Below are positions 7,090-15,496 of a DNA stretch of 64,000 nucleotides, one piece after another. The position numbers and the translations under genes are program-made. The DNA comes from Prevotella sp. (GTDB taxonomy: Bacteria > Bacteroidota > Bacteroidia > Bacteroidales > Bacteroidaceae): the NCBI GenBank assembly GCA_017471465.1, contig JAFUTI010000024.1, positions 1 to 64,000 of the forward strand, in the 5' to 3' direction. The first letter of the stretch is position 1. The number at the start of each line of letters is the position of its first letter. A model generated the notes under the pieces. It searched no databases. It saw only the letters and a program-made list of their open reading frames with translations, and was not told the origin of the DNA.

Positions 7090-8214
7090 TCAGTCGTTTA
7101 ACAGCATGGGCATCATCAACATCAAAACATCCTGGTTCTCAGGCTGCTCAGATGGCAAAACGAGACCGGCACGGCTTGGGTCGGCCAGTTGAATGACAAT
7201 CTCCGGACAATCGAAGTTGCTCAGTACCTCAATAAATGACGAACCTTTAAAACCGATACTCATGGCCTGACCGTTGTAGTCGCATGACATACGTTCGGTA
7301 GCTGTCTTTGAGAAGTCGTAGTCTTCTGCATCAAGCTGCAAAACAGCATTCTCAACATGGAAGCGAATCAGGTTGCTTGAGTCATTGGCGAAAGGCTGTA
7401 CGCGGCGGAGTGCTGCCAACAGGCCAAGACGGTCAACTCGAAGTTCATTGGGATTGTTCTGAGGAATGACAGAGTTGTAGTTGGGGTAACGACCCTCTAT
7501 GAGACGGCAAAGGATGATACCGTCGCCATAGTTGATTTCGGCATTACGCTCATCGAAGCGGATGGTGATGTCACCACCTTCTTTGCCTAGCATGTTCTTC
7601 AACAGCGTAGCAGGTTTCTTAGGGAGAATGAATGAAGCAGGTTGGTCGCTTTTGATGGTGTATAATTTGTTGCGTACCAGTTTGTGGCCGTCAGATGCCA
7701 CAATAGCCAGACAATCAGGTGTCAGATCGAAATAGATGCCGTTCATAACAGGACGCAACTCGTCCTGAGCTGTCGCAAAGATACTGCGATTAATATTCTC
7801 TGACAGCATTTGGCTATTGATAATGATGGAAGTTGAAGCATCGCCGATAGTTTGTGCTGTAGGATATTCGTCAGCATTTTCCGTAGGCAGACTGAATAAA
7901 CCGTTTTGGTATGTTATCTTGGCGATTCTCGCACTCATGTCAACATCAAAGGTGATGGGCTGTTCAGAAAACCCTTTGACAGCTTCCAACAGGTCGTGAT
8001 TGCCGATAGCAAAGCGACCGTTACCATCGCTTTCGTTCAGTTCCACCGTCGTCTGCATAGTGTTTTCACTATCTGATGCAGTCAGGCCCAGAGTCTGTCC
8101 GTTAATGTCAAATACAAAGTCGCCGAGAATAGGAAGGGCGTTCTTACTGTTGATTACTCTTGCGAGTGCTACGAGTTTTGCACTCAGTGCGGTGCTTGAT
8201 ACTGTAAATCTCAT
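7090..8214 (-). CDS. dnaN: DNA polymerase III beta subunit (sliding clamp)
   Basis: The 374-residue protein is of normal length with three clamp domains. It starts MRFTVSSTALSAKLVALARVI, and the domain boundaries are near residues 120 and 245. Family landmarks include GDFVFDI, the LPTENADEYP segment, FILPKKPATLL and the C-terminal MMPMLLND in place of the MPMR-type end. The homodimer ring tethers the polymerase and repair proteins to DNA. It is the first gene of a five-gene minus-strand unit (dnaN, exonuclease, porD, recN, TPR protein), with a promoter in the divergent intergenic region shared with the DUF3127 gene. dnaA and an origin are not in view. Confidence 0.96.
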   Translation of the reverse strand: MRFTVSSTALSAKLVALARVINSKNALPILGDFVFDINGQTLGLTASDSENTMQTTVELNESDGNGRFAIGNHDLLEAVKGFSEQPITFDVDMSARIAKITYQNGLFSLPTENADEYPTAQTIGDASTSIIINSQMLSENINRSIFATAQDELRPVMNGIYFDLTPDCLAIVASDGHKLVRNKLYTIKSDQPASFILPKKPATLLKNMLGKEGGDITIRFDERNAEINYGDGIILCRLIEGRYPNYNSVIPQNNPNELRVDRLGLLAALRRVQPFANDSSNLIRFHVENAVLQLDAEDYDFSKTATERMSCDYNGQAMSIGFKGSSFIEVLSNFDCPEIVIQLADPSRAGLVLPSEQPENQDVLMLMMPMLLND

Positions 8215-8251
8215 AATATAATATTGTTTTTATTTACTACTCATTGGGCTA

Positions 8252-8283
8252 CAAAATTACAAAAAAAAAGTGTGATTAGAAAA
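8252..8283 (-). promoter_or_regulatory. Promoter for the dnaN operon
   Basis: On the minus strand TAATTTTG (8252-8259) matches the -7 consensus. TTTT (8280-8283) sits 20 bp upstream as an imperfect -33. The leader would be about 30 bases. Confidence 0.55.
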
Positions 8284-8374
8284 ATTTATGCTTAAAAATT
8301 CTGCTTTTCAAACTATTTTTAGTACTTTCGCAGTCGCAAATCACTTAAATCAACATTTTAATACATAAATAATA

Positions 8375-8773
8375 ATGGATTTAACAGGTAGAATCATTGC
8401 TGTATTGCCAGCACAGAGTGGCGTTTCTTCACGCACAGGTAATTCGTGGATGTCTCAAGATTATGTAATTGAGGTCCCCGGACAGTATCCACGTCGTTGT
8501 GTCTTCCGTATCTTCGGAGAAGATCGTATTAAGCAGTTTAATGTTCAGATGAATGAGGATGTGACTGTACAGTTCGAAATTGATGCCCATGAATATCAAG
8601 GCCGTTGGTTCAACGACATCCGAGCCTATAATATCATTCGCGGTCAGGTTGCTCCTGCCGCCGGCGCAACACCATTCCCGCCGACACAGCCAGCTGCACC
8701 CGCATCTGACGCGCCATTCCCACCAGCACAGGAAGTTCCGGCCGAGGGTTCCGCCGACGACCTACCCTTTTAA
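8375..8773 (+). CDS. DUF3127 OB-fold protein with SSB-like acidic tail
   Basis: This is a 132-residue cytoplasmic protein. Residues 1-92 match the DUF3127 family of Bacteroidota (MDLTGRIIAVLPAQSGVSS, a PRRCVFRIFGED strand pair, NDIRAYNI), predicted to be an OB-fold related to single-strand DNA binding proteins. Residues 93-126 are a Pro/Ala-rich linker, and the protein ends ADDLPF, very like the DDIPF tip by which SSB recruits repair partners. It is divergent from dnaN. Its stop codon overlaps that of the ferredoxin gene (3' to 3', 4 bases). A DNA-binding role is inference; the family has no function I know to be proven. Confidence 0.75.
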   Translation: MDLTGRIIAVLPAQSGVSSRTGNSWMSQDYVIEVPGQYPRRCVFRIFGEDRIKQFNVQMNEDVTVQFEIDAHEYQGRWFNDIRAYNIIRGQVAPAAGATPFPPTQPAAPASDAPFPPAQEVPAEGSADDLPF

Positions 8774-9540
8774 TGATGGCCATAGTAATACTGCCCGCGT
8801 CGACGCGTGAAACGTCCATAATTGATGGCGTGGACAGGACAGTGATGATAGCAGCTGAGACAACATGTACAGCTGCTATCATTTTTCCATTGAGGGGACT
8901 CGTTGAACTCAATATCTCCAACCGGACATAATTCGGCACACTTCCCGCAGTGGATGCAGACGTCGGTATCGACGGTAAACTTCTTGTCGGTTATCATATA
9001 ACGGTTGAAGTAAGCGCCGATAATATGACTGAAAACCCATGGAGTCGGTCCTGTTTTTAATTTATGGTAGCCGCTCTGCCGATTACATATTATCTCTGTA
9101 TAGGTCTTCAGTTCCAGACTTGCCTGCTTTAATTTGTTTTGTTCACGTTCAGGAGTGTCGGTATACATAAATGGCAAGCATACATAACTCTCAGGCATAG
9201 TAAGTGAAAGGGCACTTTGCACCATAATCCCCTTTAAGGCCAGCTGTCGACTCAGCATCCTGACTGCCAGACCTGTGCTGTCGCCACAAGAACAGAGTAC
9301 ATAAGTGTAATGTCCTTGTGGACAATGGATGTTTAGTCGACTTACGAAGTCGCTTACAATGCGCGGTGGTTGCCACCCATGAACGGGGAAGCAGAAGCCG
9401 ATACGCTCGTCATTCTCAAGAGTGAATTCACATGCTGTGTTCAGAATCTCTGGAATGAATAACAGTCTTTCGTTTGTGGCTGCAGCCAACTGTTCTGCAG
9501 CCCATCTTGTATTGCCAGTTCCGGAAAAATAGAATATCAT
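8770..9540 (-). CDS. EFR1-type flavodoxin/ferredoxin fusion
   Basis: This 256-residue protein has an N-terminal flavodoxin-like domain whose FMN phosphate loop is FSGTGNTRW (residues 5-13). Two [4Fe-4S] motifs follow near the C-terminus, CIHCGKCAELCP and CTCCLSCYHHCP (each C-x2-C-x2-C-x3-CP). It fits the EFR1 family, anaerobic electron carriers of unassigned partners. The start is fixed because the FMN loop begins at residue 5. The -7 box ends only 4 bases before the ATG, so the mRNA is probably leaderless. It is divergent from truA and convergent with the DUF3127 gene. Confidence 0.85.
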   Translation of the reverse strand: MIFYFSGTGNTRWAAEQLAAATNERLLFIPEILNTACEFTLENDERIGFCFPVHGWQPPRIVSDFVSRLNIHCPQGHYTYVLCSCGDSTGLAVRMLSRQLALKGIMVQSALSLTMPESYVCLPFMYTDTPEREQNKLKQASLELKTYTEIICNRQSGYHKLKTGPTPWVFSHIIGAYFNRYMITDKKFTVDTDVCIHCGKCAELCPVGDIEFNESPQWKNDSSCTCCLSCYHHCPVHAINYGRFTRRRGQYYYGHH

Positions 9541-9544
9541 GGTG

Positions 9545-9552
9545 CAAAGTTA
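9545..9552 (-). promoter_or_regulatory. -7 box for the EFR1 gene (leaderless start)
   Basis: TAACTTTG on the minus strand ends 4 bases before the ATG. No good TTTG is found 19-21 bp upstream. Confidence 0.55.
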
Positions 9553-9596
9553 GAAAATAATTGTGAAATATGAATCACGAATTATGATTATTTTCG

Positions 9597-9604
9597 TACC
9601 TTTG
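9597..9604 (+). promoter_or_regulatory. -7 box for truA (leaderless start)
   Basis: TACCTTTG ends 8 bases before the truA ATG at 9613. The sequence from 9542 to 9607 is a near palindrome (GGTGCAAAG..GAAAATAAT against ATTATTTTC..CTTTGCACC). Confidence 0.6.
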
Positions 9605-9612
9605 CACCCGCA

Positions 9613-10341
9613 ATGAGATATTTTGTTACTTTTTGCTACGATGGAACACGTTACCATGGGTGGCAGATTCAACCTAATGGTGATTCGGTGCAAGCACAGA
9701 TGCAACGTGCATTGTCACTCTTGCTTCGTCGTGAAATTATTGTTACAGGAGCCGGCCGTACAGATGCTGGTGTTCATGCTCGTAAGATGGTTGCACACTT
9801 TGATTACGTGGACGAAATTGACTGCAAGCAATTGGTTTACAAACTTAACAAGATTTTGCCTCGTGACATAGCTGTGGCTGAAATCGAGCGTGTAGCAGAC
9901 GACCTGCATGCCCGCTTCTCTGCTACCAGCCGCATGTATCGTTACTACCTTCATACAGAAAAAAAACCATTCCTAAGTTTTACTTCATACGAGATTCATT
10001 ACCAGTTGGATTTCAACAAGATGAACGATGCAGCAAAAGTGTTGCAAGAATACGAAGACTTCGGCGCATTCTGCAAAGCGCATGCTGATGTGAAGACAAC
10101 GCTCTGCCATGTTATGGAAGCTGAATGGCACCAGACATCAGCATCGACGTGGTATTTCGAGATACGTGCCAATCGCTTCCTGCGCAACATGGTGCGTGCT
10201 GTTGTGGGGACGCTCGTAGATGTTGGACGGGGAAGGGTGACGATAGACGACTTCCGCAAGATAATAGAAGGAAAAAAACGGACAGAAGCAGGTGAATCCA
10301 TGCCTGCCCATGCTCTGTTTCTTGAAGATATAACATATTAA
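9613..10341 (+). CDS. truA: tRNA pseudouridine(38-40) synthase TruA
   Basis: TruA converts uridines 38-40 in the anticodon arm of many tRNAs to pseudouridine. The 242 residues are of usual length. The catalytic Asp51 lies in GAGRTDAGVHA, and the later motifs RYYLHTEKKPF and RFLRNMVRAVVGTLVDVGRG are intact. The conserved N-terminus begins right at MRYFVTFCYDGTRYHGWQ, so the ATG at 9613 must be the start even though it is only 8 bases after a -7 box. The transporter gene follows after 2 bases, so the two are probably co-transcribed. Confidence 0.96.
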   Translation: MRYFVTFCYDGTRYHGWQIQPNGDSVQAQMQRALSLLLRREIIVTGAGRTDAGVHARKMVAHFDYVDEIDCKQLVYKLNKILPRDIAVAEIERVADDLHARFSATSRMYRYYLHTEKKPFLSFTSYEIHYQLDFNKMNDAAKVLQEYEDFGAFCKAHADVKTTLCHVMEAEWHQTSASTWYFEIRANRFLRNMVRAVVGTLVDVGRGRVTIDDFRKIIEGKKRTEAGESMPAHALFLEDITY

Positions 10342-10343
10342 AA

Positions 10344-11261
10344 ATGTGGTTAATACTGGCTTTTATGTCGGCAGTTTTGTTGGGCTGTTACGACTCGTTC
10401 AAGAAGGAAGCATTGAAGGATAACGCGGTAATACCTGTACTGTTTCTAAATACGCTGTTCTCATCGCTGATCTTCCTACCGTTTATCATCCTTAGCAGTA
10501 CGACAACAGCGCTTGATGGCACTTTCCTGCACGTCGGTTCTGGGGGGTGGAATGTTCACAGGTATGTAGTGCTGAAGGCCCTTATCGTGCTGTCATCTTG
10601 GGTGTTGGGCTACTTTGGCATGAAGCATCTTCCGTTGACAATTGTTGGTCCCATCAATGCTACACGGCCTGTGATGGTACTCATCGGAGCCTTGCTTGTC
10701 TTTGGCGAAAGACTGAATTTGTGGCAGTGGGTTGGCGTGATGCTTGCCGTTGCCTCGTTCTTCATGTTAAGTCGTTCAGGCAAGAAAGAAGGTATCGACT
10801 TCAAACACGACCACTGGATATACATGATAGTGTGTGCTGCCGTCCTGGGGGCTGTCAGCGGACTTTACGACAAGTACCTGATGACTCCTGTCAGCGAAGG
10901 AGGCTTAGGCCTCGACCGCATGCTGGTGCAGTCGTGGTATAACATCTACCAGTGTCTGATGATGTTGACGATGTTGCTTCTGTTGTGGTGGCCAAAGCAC
11001 AAGGAGACGACACCCCTTCATTGGACTTGGTCCATCATTGGTGTCAGCATTTTCCTGTCGACGGCCGACTTCATGTACTTCTATTCCTTGTCACTGCCGT
11101 CGGCTATGATCAGCATCGTGTCGATGGTACGCCGAGGTTCAGTGGTAGTCAGTTTCCTTTTTGGAGCTCTTCTTTTCCACGAAAAAAATCTCAAGGCCAA
11201 GGCTCTCGATTTGATGTTGGTGCTTCTCGGTATGGTGTTCCTTTATATAGGTTCTAAATAA
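10344..11261 (+). CDS. DMT-superfamily (EamA-type) permease
   Basis: This is a 305-residue integral membrane protein with about ten hydrophobic segments in two homologous halves, the layout of drug/metabolite transporters. Typical elements include PINATRPVMVLIGALLVFGERL at the end of the first half and MVRRGSVVVSFLFGALLFHEK at the end of the second, each with a conserved Glu. The substrate cannot be predicted. It starts 2 bases after truA and is followed by 93 noncoding bases with the promoter of the Fur-family gene. Confidence 0.8.
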   Translation: MWLILAFMSAVLLGCYDSFKKEALKDNAVIPVLFLNTLFSSLIFLPFIILSSTTTALDGTFLHVGSGGWNVHRYVVLKALIVLSSWVLGYFGMKHLPLTIVGPINATRPVMVLIGALLVFGERLNLWQWVGVMLAVASFFMLSRSGKKEGIDFKHDHWIYMIVCAAVLGAVSGLYDKYLMTPVSEGGLGLDRMLVQSWYNIYQCLMMLTMLLLLWWPKHKETTPLHWTWSIIGVSIFLSTADFMYFYSLSLPSAMISIVSMVRRGSVVVSFLFGALLFHEKNLKAKALDLMLVLLGMVFLYIGSK

Positions 11262-11320
11262 AATTGACAGCGTATAAATAAAAATGTTGTTAAACTATCG
11301 TCTGTTTCCGATTTTATTTG

Positions 11321-11328
11321 TAACTTTG
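11321..11328 (+). promoter_or_regulatory. -7 box for the fur-purA-hisS unit
   Basis: TAACTTTG lies 26 bases before the ATG at 11355. There is no convincing -33. Confidence 0.5.
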
Positions 11329-11354
11329 CGGCTGGTTTATGAAGCTTATATTAG

Positions 11355-11858
11355 ATGAAAGATAGTGTAAAGACCGCCGTGGAGCGGATTCTCGACAGCT
11401 ACCTTGAAATGAACAATCACCGTAAGACGCCTGAACGCTATGCTATTCTGCGCGCTATTTACGAGACGAATGGTCATTTTACACTGGACGAGTTGGGAGA
11501 CAAGATGATAAAAGTGTACAAGTTTCCTGTGAGCAGGGCAACGCTGTATAATACGCTCAACCTGTTTTTGGAATTACGGTTGGTTATTCGCCATCGGTTC
11601 CAGGGGACGACAAAGTATGAGGCATGTTATGACAACAATTCCCACTGTCATCAGATGTGTACCGTTTGTGGCAAGGTGACAGAAGTAAGGTCGTTAGAAA
11701 TAACAAATGCCATCAACGAGTTGCATTTGAAACGTTTCCGCAAGGATGGCTTTACACTTTATATCTACGGCATTTGTTCCACTTGTCAGGCAAAAATAAC
11801 AAGACAGAAGAATTTACGAAAAACAAAAACAGATATCAACAACAATGAACCAAGGTAA
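11355..11858 (+). CDS. Fur-family metal/redox-responsive repressor
   Basis: This 167-residue protein has an N-terminal winged helix (residues 10-85; TPERYAILRAIYETNGHFT, then VSRATLYNTLNLFLEL). The C-terminal part carries the regulatory metal region (NNSHCHQMC) and two structural-zinc CxxC pairs (CTVC and CSTC). Whether it senses iron, zinc, manganese or peroxide cannot be told. The gene overlaps purA by 14 bases (purA starts at 11845), so translation is coupled and the regulator is co-transcribed with purA and hisS. This unusual linkage does not show that it regulates them. Confidence 0.88.
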   Translation: MKDSVKTAVERILDSYLEMNNHRKTPERYAILRAIYETNGHFTLDELGDKMIKVYKFPVSRATLYNTLNLFLELRLVIRHRFQGTTKYEACYDNNSHCHQMCTVCGKVTEVRSLEITNAINELHLKRFRKDGFTLYIYGICSTCQAKITRQKNLRKTKTDINNNEPR

Positions 11859-13116
11859 AGTAGATGTTCTGCTGGGACTTCAGTGGGGCGACGAAGGTAA
11901 AGGAAAGGTGGTCGACGTACTGACCCCTAAGTATGATGTGATAGCTCGTTTTCAGGGTGGGCCAAACGCAGGTCACACGTTGGAGTTTGAAGGCCAGAAA
12001 TACGTACTGCGTTCTATTCCCTCTGGCATCTTTCAGGGGGGTAAGGTAAATATTATAGGCAACGGCGTTGTATTGGCCCCCGACCTGTTTATGGACGAGG
12101 CCAAGGCCCTTGAGGCTAGCGGACACGAGTTGCGTAGCCGCCTGCACATCTCAAAGAAAGCCCACCTCATCATGCCGACCCACCGTGTCCTGGATGCTGC
12201 CTATGAAGCTCAGAAAGGGAAGAACAAAGTTGGCACTACAGGCAAGGGCATTGGTCCGACTTATACCGACAAGGTCAGCCGTAATGGTTTGCGCGTCGGC
12301 GACATCTTAGAAAACTTCCCTGAGAAATATGCTGCTGCCAAAGCCCGTCATGAGGCTATCCTAAAGTCGCTCAACTTTGAGTACGACATCACTGAGGTTG
12401 AAAAGAAGTGGTTGGAGGGTATAGACTACTTGCGCCAGTTTCCCATCGTCGACTCTGAGCATGAGATCAATAATATCCTCAAAAGTGGCAAGAGCGTGCT
12501 TTGCGAGGGCGCTCAGGGCACGATGCTTGACGTGGACTTTGGTTCATATCCTTTCGTGACATCGTCGAACACTATCTGCGCTGGAGCCTGCACAGGTTTA
12601 GGCATTGGTCCTAATAAAATAGGTGATGTATTCGGTATCATGAAAGCCTACTGCACACGAGTCGGAGCAGGTCCATTCCCCACAGAGCTGTTCGATGAGA
12701 CAGGTAAGAAAATCCGTGACCTTGGCCACGAGTACGGTGCAGTGACTGGGCGCGAACGCCGCTGCGGCTGGATCGACTTAGTGGCTCTAAAATATTCTAT
12801 CATGGTCAACGGAGTCACGAAGCTCATTATGATGAAGAGCGATGTCCTTGACGGCTTCGATACCATCAAAGCCTGTGTGGCCTACAAGCAGAACGGTCAG
12901 GAGATAGACAATTTCCCATACAATATCGAGGACGGTATTGAGCCTGTTTATCGAGAACTTTCTGGCTGGAAGACTGATATGACGCAGTTTACCTCGGAGG
13001 AACAGTTCCCTCAACAGTTTAAAGACTATATCATGTTCTTGGAGCAACAGCTTGAGACACCTATTTGTATTATCAGTATCGGCCCTGACCGTGCACAAAC
13101 TATTGTTCGTAAATAA
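11845..13116 (+). CDS. purA: Adenylosuccinate synthetase
   Basis: PurA joins IMP and aspartate using GTP in the first committed step to AMP. The 423-residue protein has the phosphate-binding loop [11 protein letters not shown] (residues 11-21) with the catalytic Asp15. Further landmarks are [36 protein letters not shown] and the C-terminal [10 protein letters not shown]. The start overlaps the regulator gene, and the stop TAA shares its last A with the hisS ATG (TAATG). Confidence 0.97.
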   Translation: MNQGKVDVLLGLQWGDEGKGKVVDVLTPKYDVIARFQGGPNAGHTLEFEGQKYVLRSIPSGIFQGGKVNIIGNGVVLAPDLFMDEAKALEASGHELRSRLHISKKAHLIMPTHRVLDAAYEAQKGKNKVGTTGKGIGPTYTDKVSRNGLRVGDILENFPEKYAAAKARHEAILKSLNFEYDITEVEKKWLEGIDYLRQFPIVDSEHEINNILKSGKSVLCEGAQGTMLDVDFGSYPFVTSSNTICAGACTGLGIGPNKIGDVFGIMKAYCTRVGAGPFPTELFDETGKKIRDLGHEYGAVTGRERRCGWIDLVALKYSIMVNGVTKLIMMKSDVLDGFDTIKACVAYKQNGQEIDNFPYNIEDGIEPVYRELSGWKTDMTQFTSEEQFPQQFKDYIMFLEQQLETPICIISIGPDRAQTIVRK

Positions 13117-14477
13117 TGGCAAGCAAACCAAGCATACCTAAAGGCACACGCGACTTCGGACCTCAGGAGATGGCCCGTCGCAACTATATTTTCAACACCA
13201 TCCGCCAGGTCTATGAACTATATGGCTTCCAGCAGATAGAGACACCGGCAATGGAGACCCTTCAGACACTGATGGGCAAGTATGGTGAAGAAGGCGACAA
13301 ACTGCTCTTCAAAGTGCTTAACTCAGGCGATTTCCTGACAAAGGTCAACGATGACGAATTGGTGGAACGTAATACCCTCCATCTTGCCGCTAAGCTCTGT
13401 GAGAAAGGTTTGCGCTATGACCTGACGGTGCCTTTTGCCCGTTATGTAGTGATGCATCGTGAGGAACTTCAGTTGCCTTTTAAGCGTTATCAAGTGCAAC
13501 CTGTCTGGCGTGCTGACCGTCCGCAGAAGGGCCGCTATCGTGAGTTCTATCAGTTTGATGGCGACGTTGTAGGTAGCGATTCGCTTTTGAACGAAGTCGA
13601 GTTGATGCAGATAGTCGACACCGTCTTTACACGCTTTGGCGTACGTGTACAGATTAAGATTAACAACCGTAAGATTCTCACTGGCATTGCCGAAGTCATT
13701 GGTGCTGCCGATAAGATTTTTGACATTACCGTTGCTATCGACAAGCTCGACAAGATAGGCATTGACAACGTCAACGCTGAGTTGCGCGAGGATGGGCTTT
13801 CCGAAGAGCAGATAGAAAAACTACAGCCCATCATTTCGCTTGAAGGTTCCAATGACGAGAAACTTGATACCATTGCCGATGTTCTGAGAGACAGTGAGAC
13901 GGGTCAGAAAGGTGTGGAAGAACTACGCTTTATCCTCGGTATGTTGAAAGATGTTTTGAACAACGAACTACAGCTCGACCTGACGTTGGCACGTGGCTTA
14001 AACTACTATACCGGAGCCATCTTTGAGGTTAAGGCCCTTGATGTACAGATAGGCTCTATCACGGGTGGCGGACGTTATGACAATCTGACGGGTATCTTCG
14101 GTATGCCCGGTATTTCTGGTGTTGGCATCAGCTTTGGTGTTGACCGTATCTACGACGTCCTTAACCAACTTGACGCCTATCCCAAGGACGCTGTCACCAG
14201 CACTCAACTGCTGTTTATCAACTTCGGTGAACAGGAGATGGCCTACTGCTTGCCTATAGTGGCTATGACCCGTCAGGCTGGTATACGTACGGAGATGTTC
14301 CCTGATGCTACGAAGATGAAGAAGCAGATGGCATACGCCAATGCCAAGCAGATTCCCTATGTGGCGCTGGCCGGTGAGAGTGAGATGGCTGCTGGTAAGG
14401 TGACGTTGAAGAATATGGAAACAGGCGAGCAACAACTCCTGACTCCTGACGAACTGGTGGCAATCCTCAGCATGTGA
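13116..14477 (+). CDS. hisS: Histidyl-tRNA synthetase
   Basis: This is a class II synthetase of 453 residues. Motif 1 lies near [17 protein letters not shown], motif 2 at [23 protein letters not shown], the histidine-binding GLNYYTG at about residue 305, and motif 3 at [20 protein letters not shown]. The C-terminal anticodon-binding domain covers residues ~360-453. It overlaps purA by one base. No terminator is obvious; a 7-bp palindrome (14483-14497) follows the stop. Confidence 0.96.
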   Translation: MASKPSIPKGTRDFGPQEMARRNYIFNTIRQVYELYGFQQIETPAMETLQTLMGKYGEEGDKLLFKVLNSGDFLTKVNDDELVERNTLHLAAKLCEKGLRYDLTVPFARYVVMHREELQLPFKRYQVQPVWRADRPQKGRYREFYQFDGDVVGSDSLLNEVELMQIVDTVFTRFGVRVQIKINNRKILTGIAEVIGAADKIFDITVAIDKLDKIGIDNVNAELREDGLSEEQIEKLQPIISLEGSNDEKLDTIADVLRDSETGQKGVEELRFILGMLKDVLNNELQLDLTLARGLNYYTGAIFEVKALDVQIGSITGGGRYDNLTGIFGMPGISGVGISFGVDRIYDVLNQLDAYPKDAVTSTQLLFINFGEQEMAYCLPIVAMTRQAGIRTEMFPDATKMKKQMAYANAKQIPYVALAGESEMAAGKVTLKNMETGEQQLLTPDELVAILSM

Positions 14478-14548
14478 CGGAGACAGACATTGTCTGTTGC
14501 CGAATAATCCCTGTTCCCTTGCCGGGAAGAGTTGGTTTTGTGCAGTGA

Positions 14549-14968
14549 ATCACAGGTTTTTTTACAAGGCAGTCAGCGTTTGCCACTCTGATTTGCCTTA
14601 CTATTTTGCTGTTTGCTGCCTGCGAAGGTGGCAGGAGCAGTAAGATGTCGGCGCTACTCGAAAGGGCCGACAGTCTCAATCGCAATTATGTGCCTTTGAC
14701 TGACGGCATTGACTCGCTGCTTTTGGAGGCCTCGTACTATTACGATAGTCACGGCAACCCCAATCAACAGATGCGCGTTCACTATCTTCTTGGCTGTGCT
14801 TATCGTGATCTTGGAGATGCCCCCCAAGCCCTCCACTATTATCAGGATACTGTTGATGCTGCCGATACCGTAAACTTCGACTGCGACAATCGGTTGTTAT
14901 CCAGCATCTACGGACAGTCGGGTAATCTTTTTCGCGATGCAATCACGGGAACAGGTTGTTTGATGTGA
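14549..14968 (+). pseudogene. Broken TPR lipoprotein (regulator-type) gene
   Basis: Reading in frame 2 from 14549 gives a lipoprotein-like signal (LICLTILLFAAC, Cys then EGG) followed by TPR-like helices (LERADSLNRNYVPLTDGID; MRVHYLLGCAYRDLGDAPQA; DCDNRLLSSIYGQSGNLFRD). No ATG serves this frame, only a TTG at 14606 inside the signal. If one T is removed from the 7-T run at 14557-14563, a GTG at 14545 reads straight in as V-N-H-R-F-F-T-R-Q-S-A, a sensible N-region. The frame ends after about 110 residues at a hairpin-forming repeat (14940-15006). Full proteins of this type have many TPRs and often a C-terminal DNA-binding domain, so this is a frameshifted and truncated relic. Confidence 0.6.
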
Positions 14969-15006
14969 ATTCCATAATTCAATCAAAAACCTGTCTCCGT
15001 GATTGA
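14940..15006. repeat. Imperfect inverted repeat with GTGATTG units
   Basis: CAATCACGGGAACAGGTT (14940-14957) pairs with AACCTGTCTCCGTGATTG (14989-15006) at 16 of 18 positions. The word GTGATTG then recurs at about 15013 and 15022. It looks like another REP-type element and marks the truncation point of the TPR gene. Confidence 0.6.
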
Positions 15007-15496
15007 CTCCCCGTGATTGAACGTGATTGCCTTTAGAACGTAAGTTACGAACGATGACAAAAGCCTTCACGAAGTCGTAACGTGCTGATTGTCAGTGTGT
15101 TAATGTGAACAGTTCTGAGCGCCGGTCATTTCGTCATTCCTATAAGGAGTCTACTCGCTATAATCTCGCGGCTATTTTTTTCTCCTCGCGGCTATTTTTT
15201 TTCATTTCGCGGCTCGAAATTTTCATCTCGCGACTCGAAAAGTTTACCGGACGGCTATTGGCGTTCCTTCACCATAACCACGTATATTACAGATGGTTAC
15301 CAGTCTGGTGAAGAGTTCGGCATTTCGAACTCACGTACTGATTAGAGTTATAGGTAAGCGTATCCGCTTTATTATCTCATCCGTCTGTTTTTCAGGCAGT
15401 TAAGTGCCAGGTGTAAGAGGTGCGGGTATTTCCGTTCTTGACACAATAACCTTGGAGTTTTCACGTTATAAAGGAAAGAAATGCATTTTAACAACT
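15007..15496. other. Noncoding stretch before the esterase gene
   Basis: No convincing gene was found. It contains the 20-21-bp CGCG array at 15165-15232 and an imperfect hairpin near 15269-15310 (TTCACCATAACCA against TGGTTACCAGTCTGGTGAA). The last 100 bases probably hold the esterase promoter, but no clear TAnnTTTG was found. Confidence 0.6.
15165..15232. repeat. CGCG array A (four cores, 20-21 bp apart)
   Basis: CGCG cores begin at 15167, 15187, 15208 and 15229. The first two units read CTCGCGGCTATTTTTTT and the last two carry CGCGRCTCGAAA. The spacers are T-rich. The same spacing recurs at 27521, 50523 and 59158. Confidence 0.8.

Noticed and set aside
15165-15232. Possible CRISPR array
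   Set aside because: Units of 20-21 bp with only a 6-8-base core and no unique spacers of CRISPR length; no cas genes in the window.
15105-15311. 68-codon open frame across the CGCG array
   Set aside because: Its sequence is just the translated repeat units (FFSSRLFFFISRLEIFISRL); no start signal.
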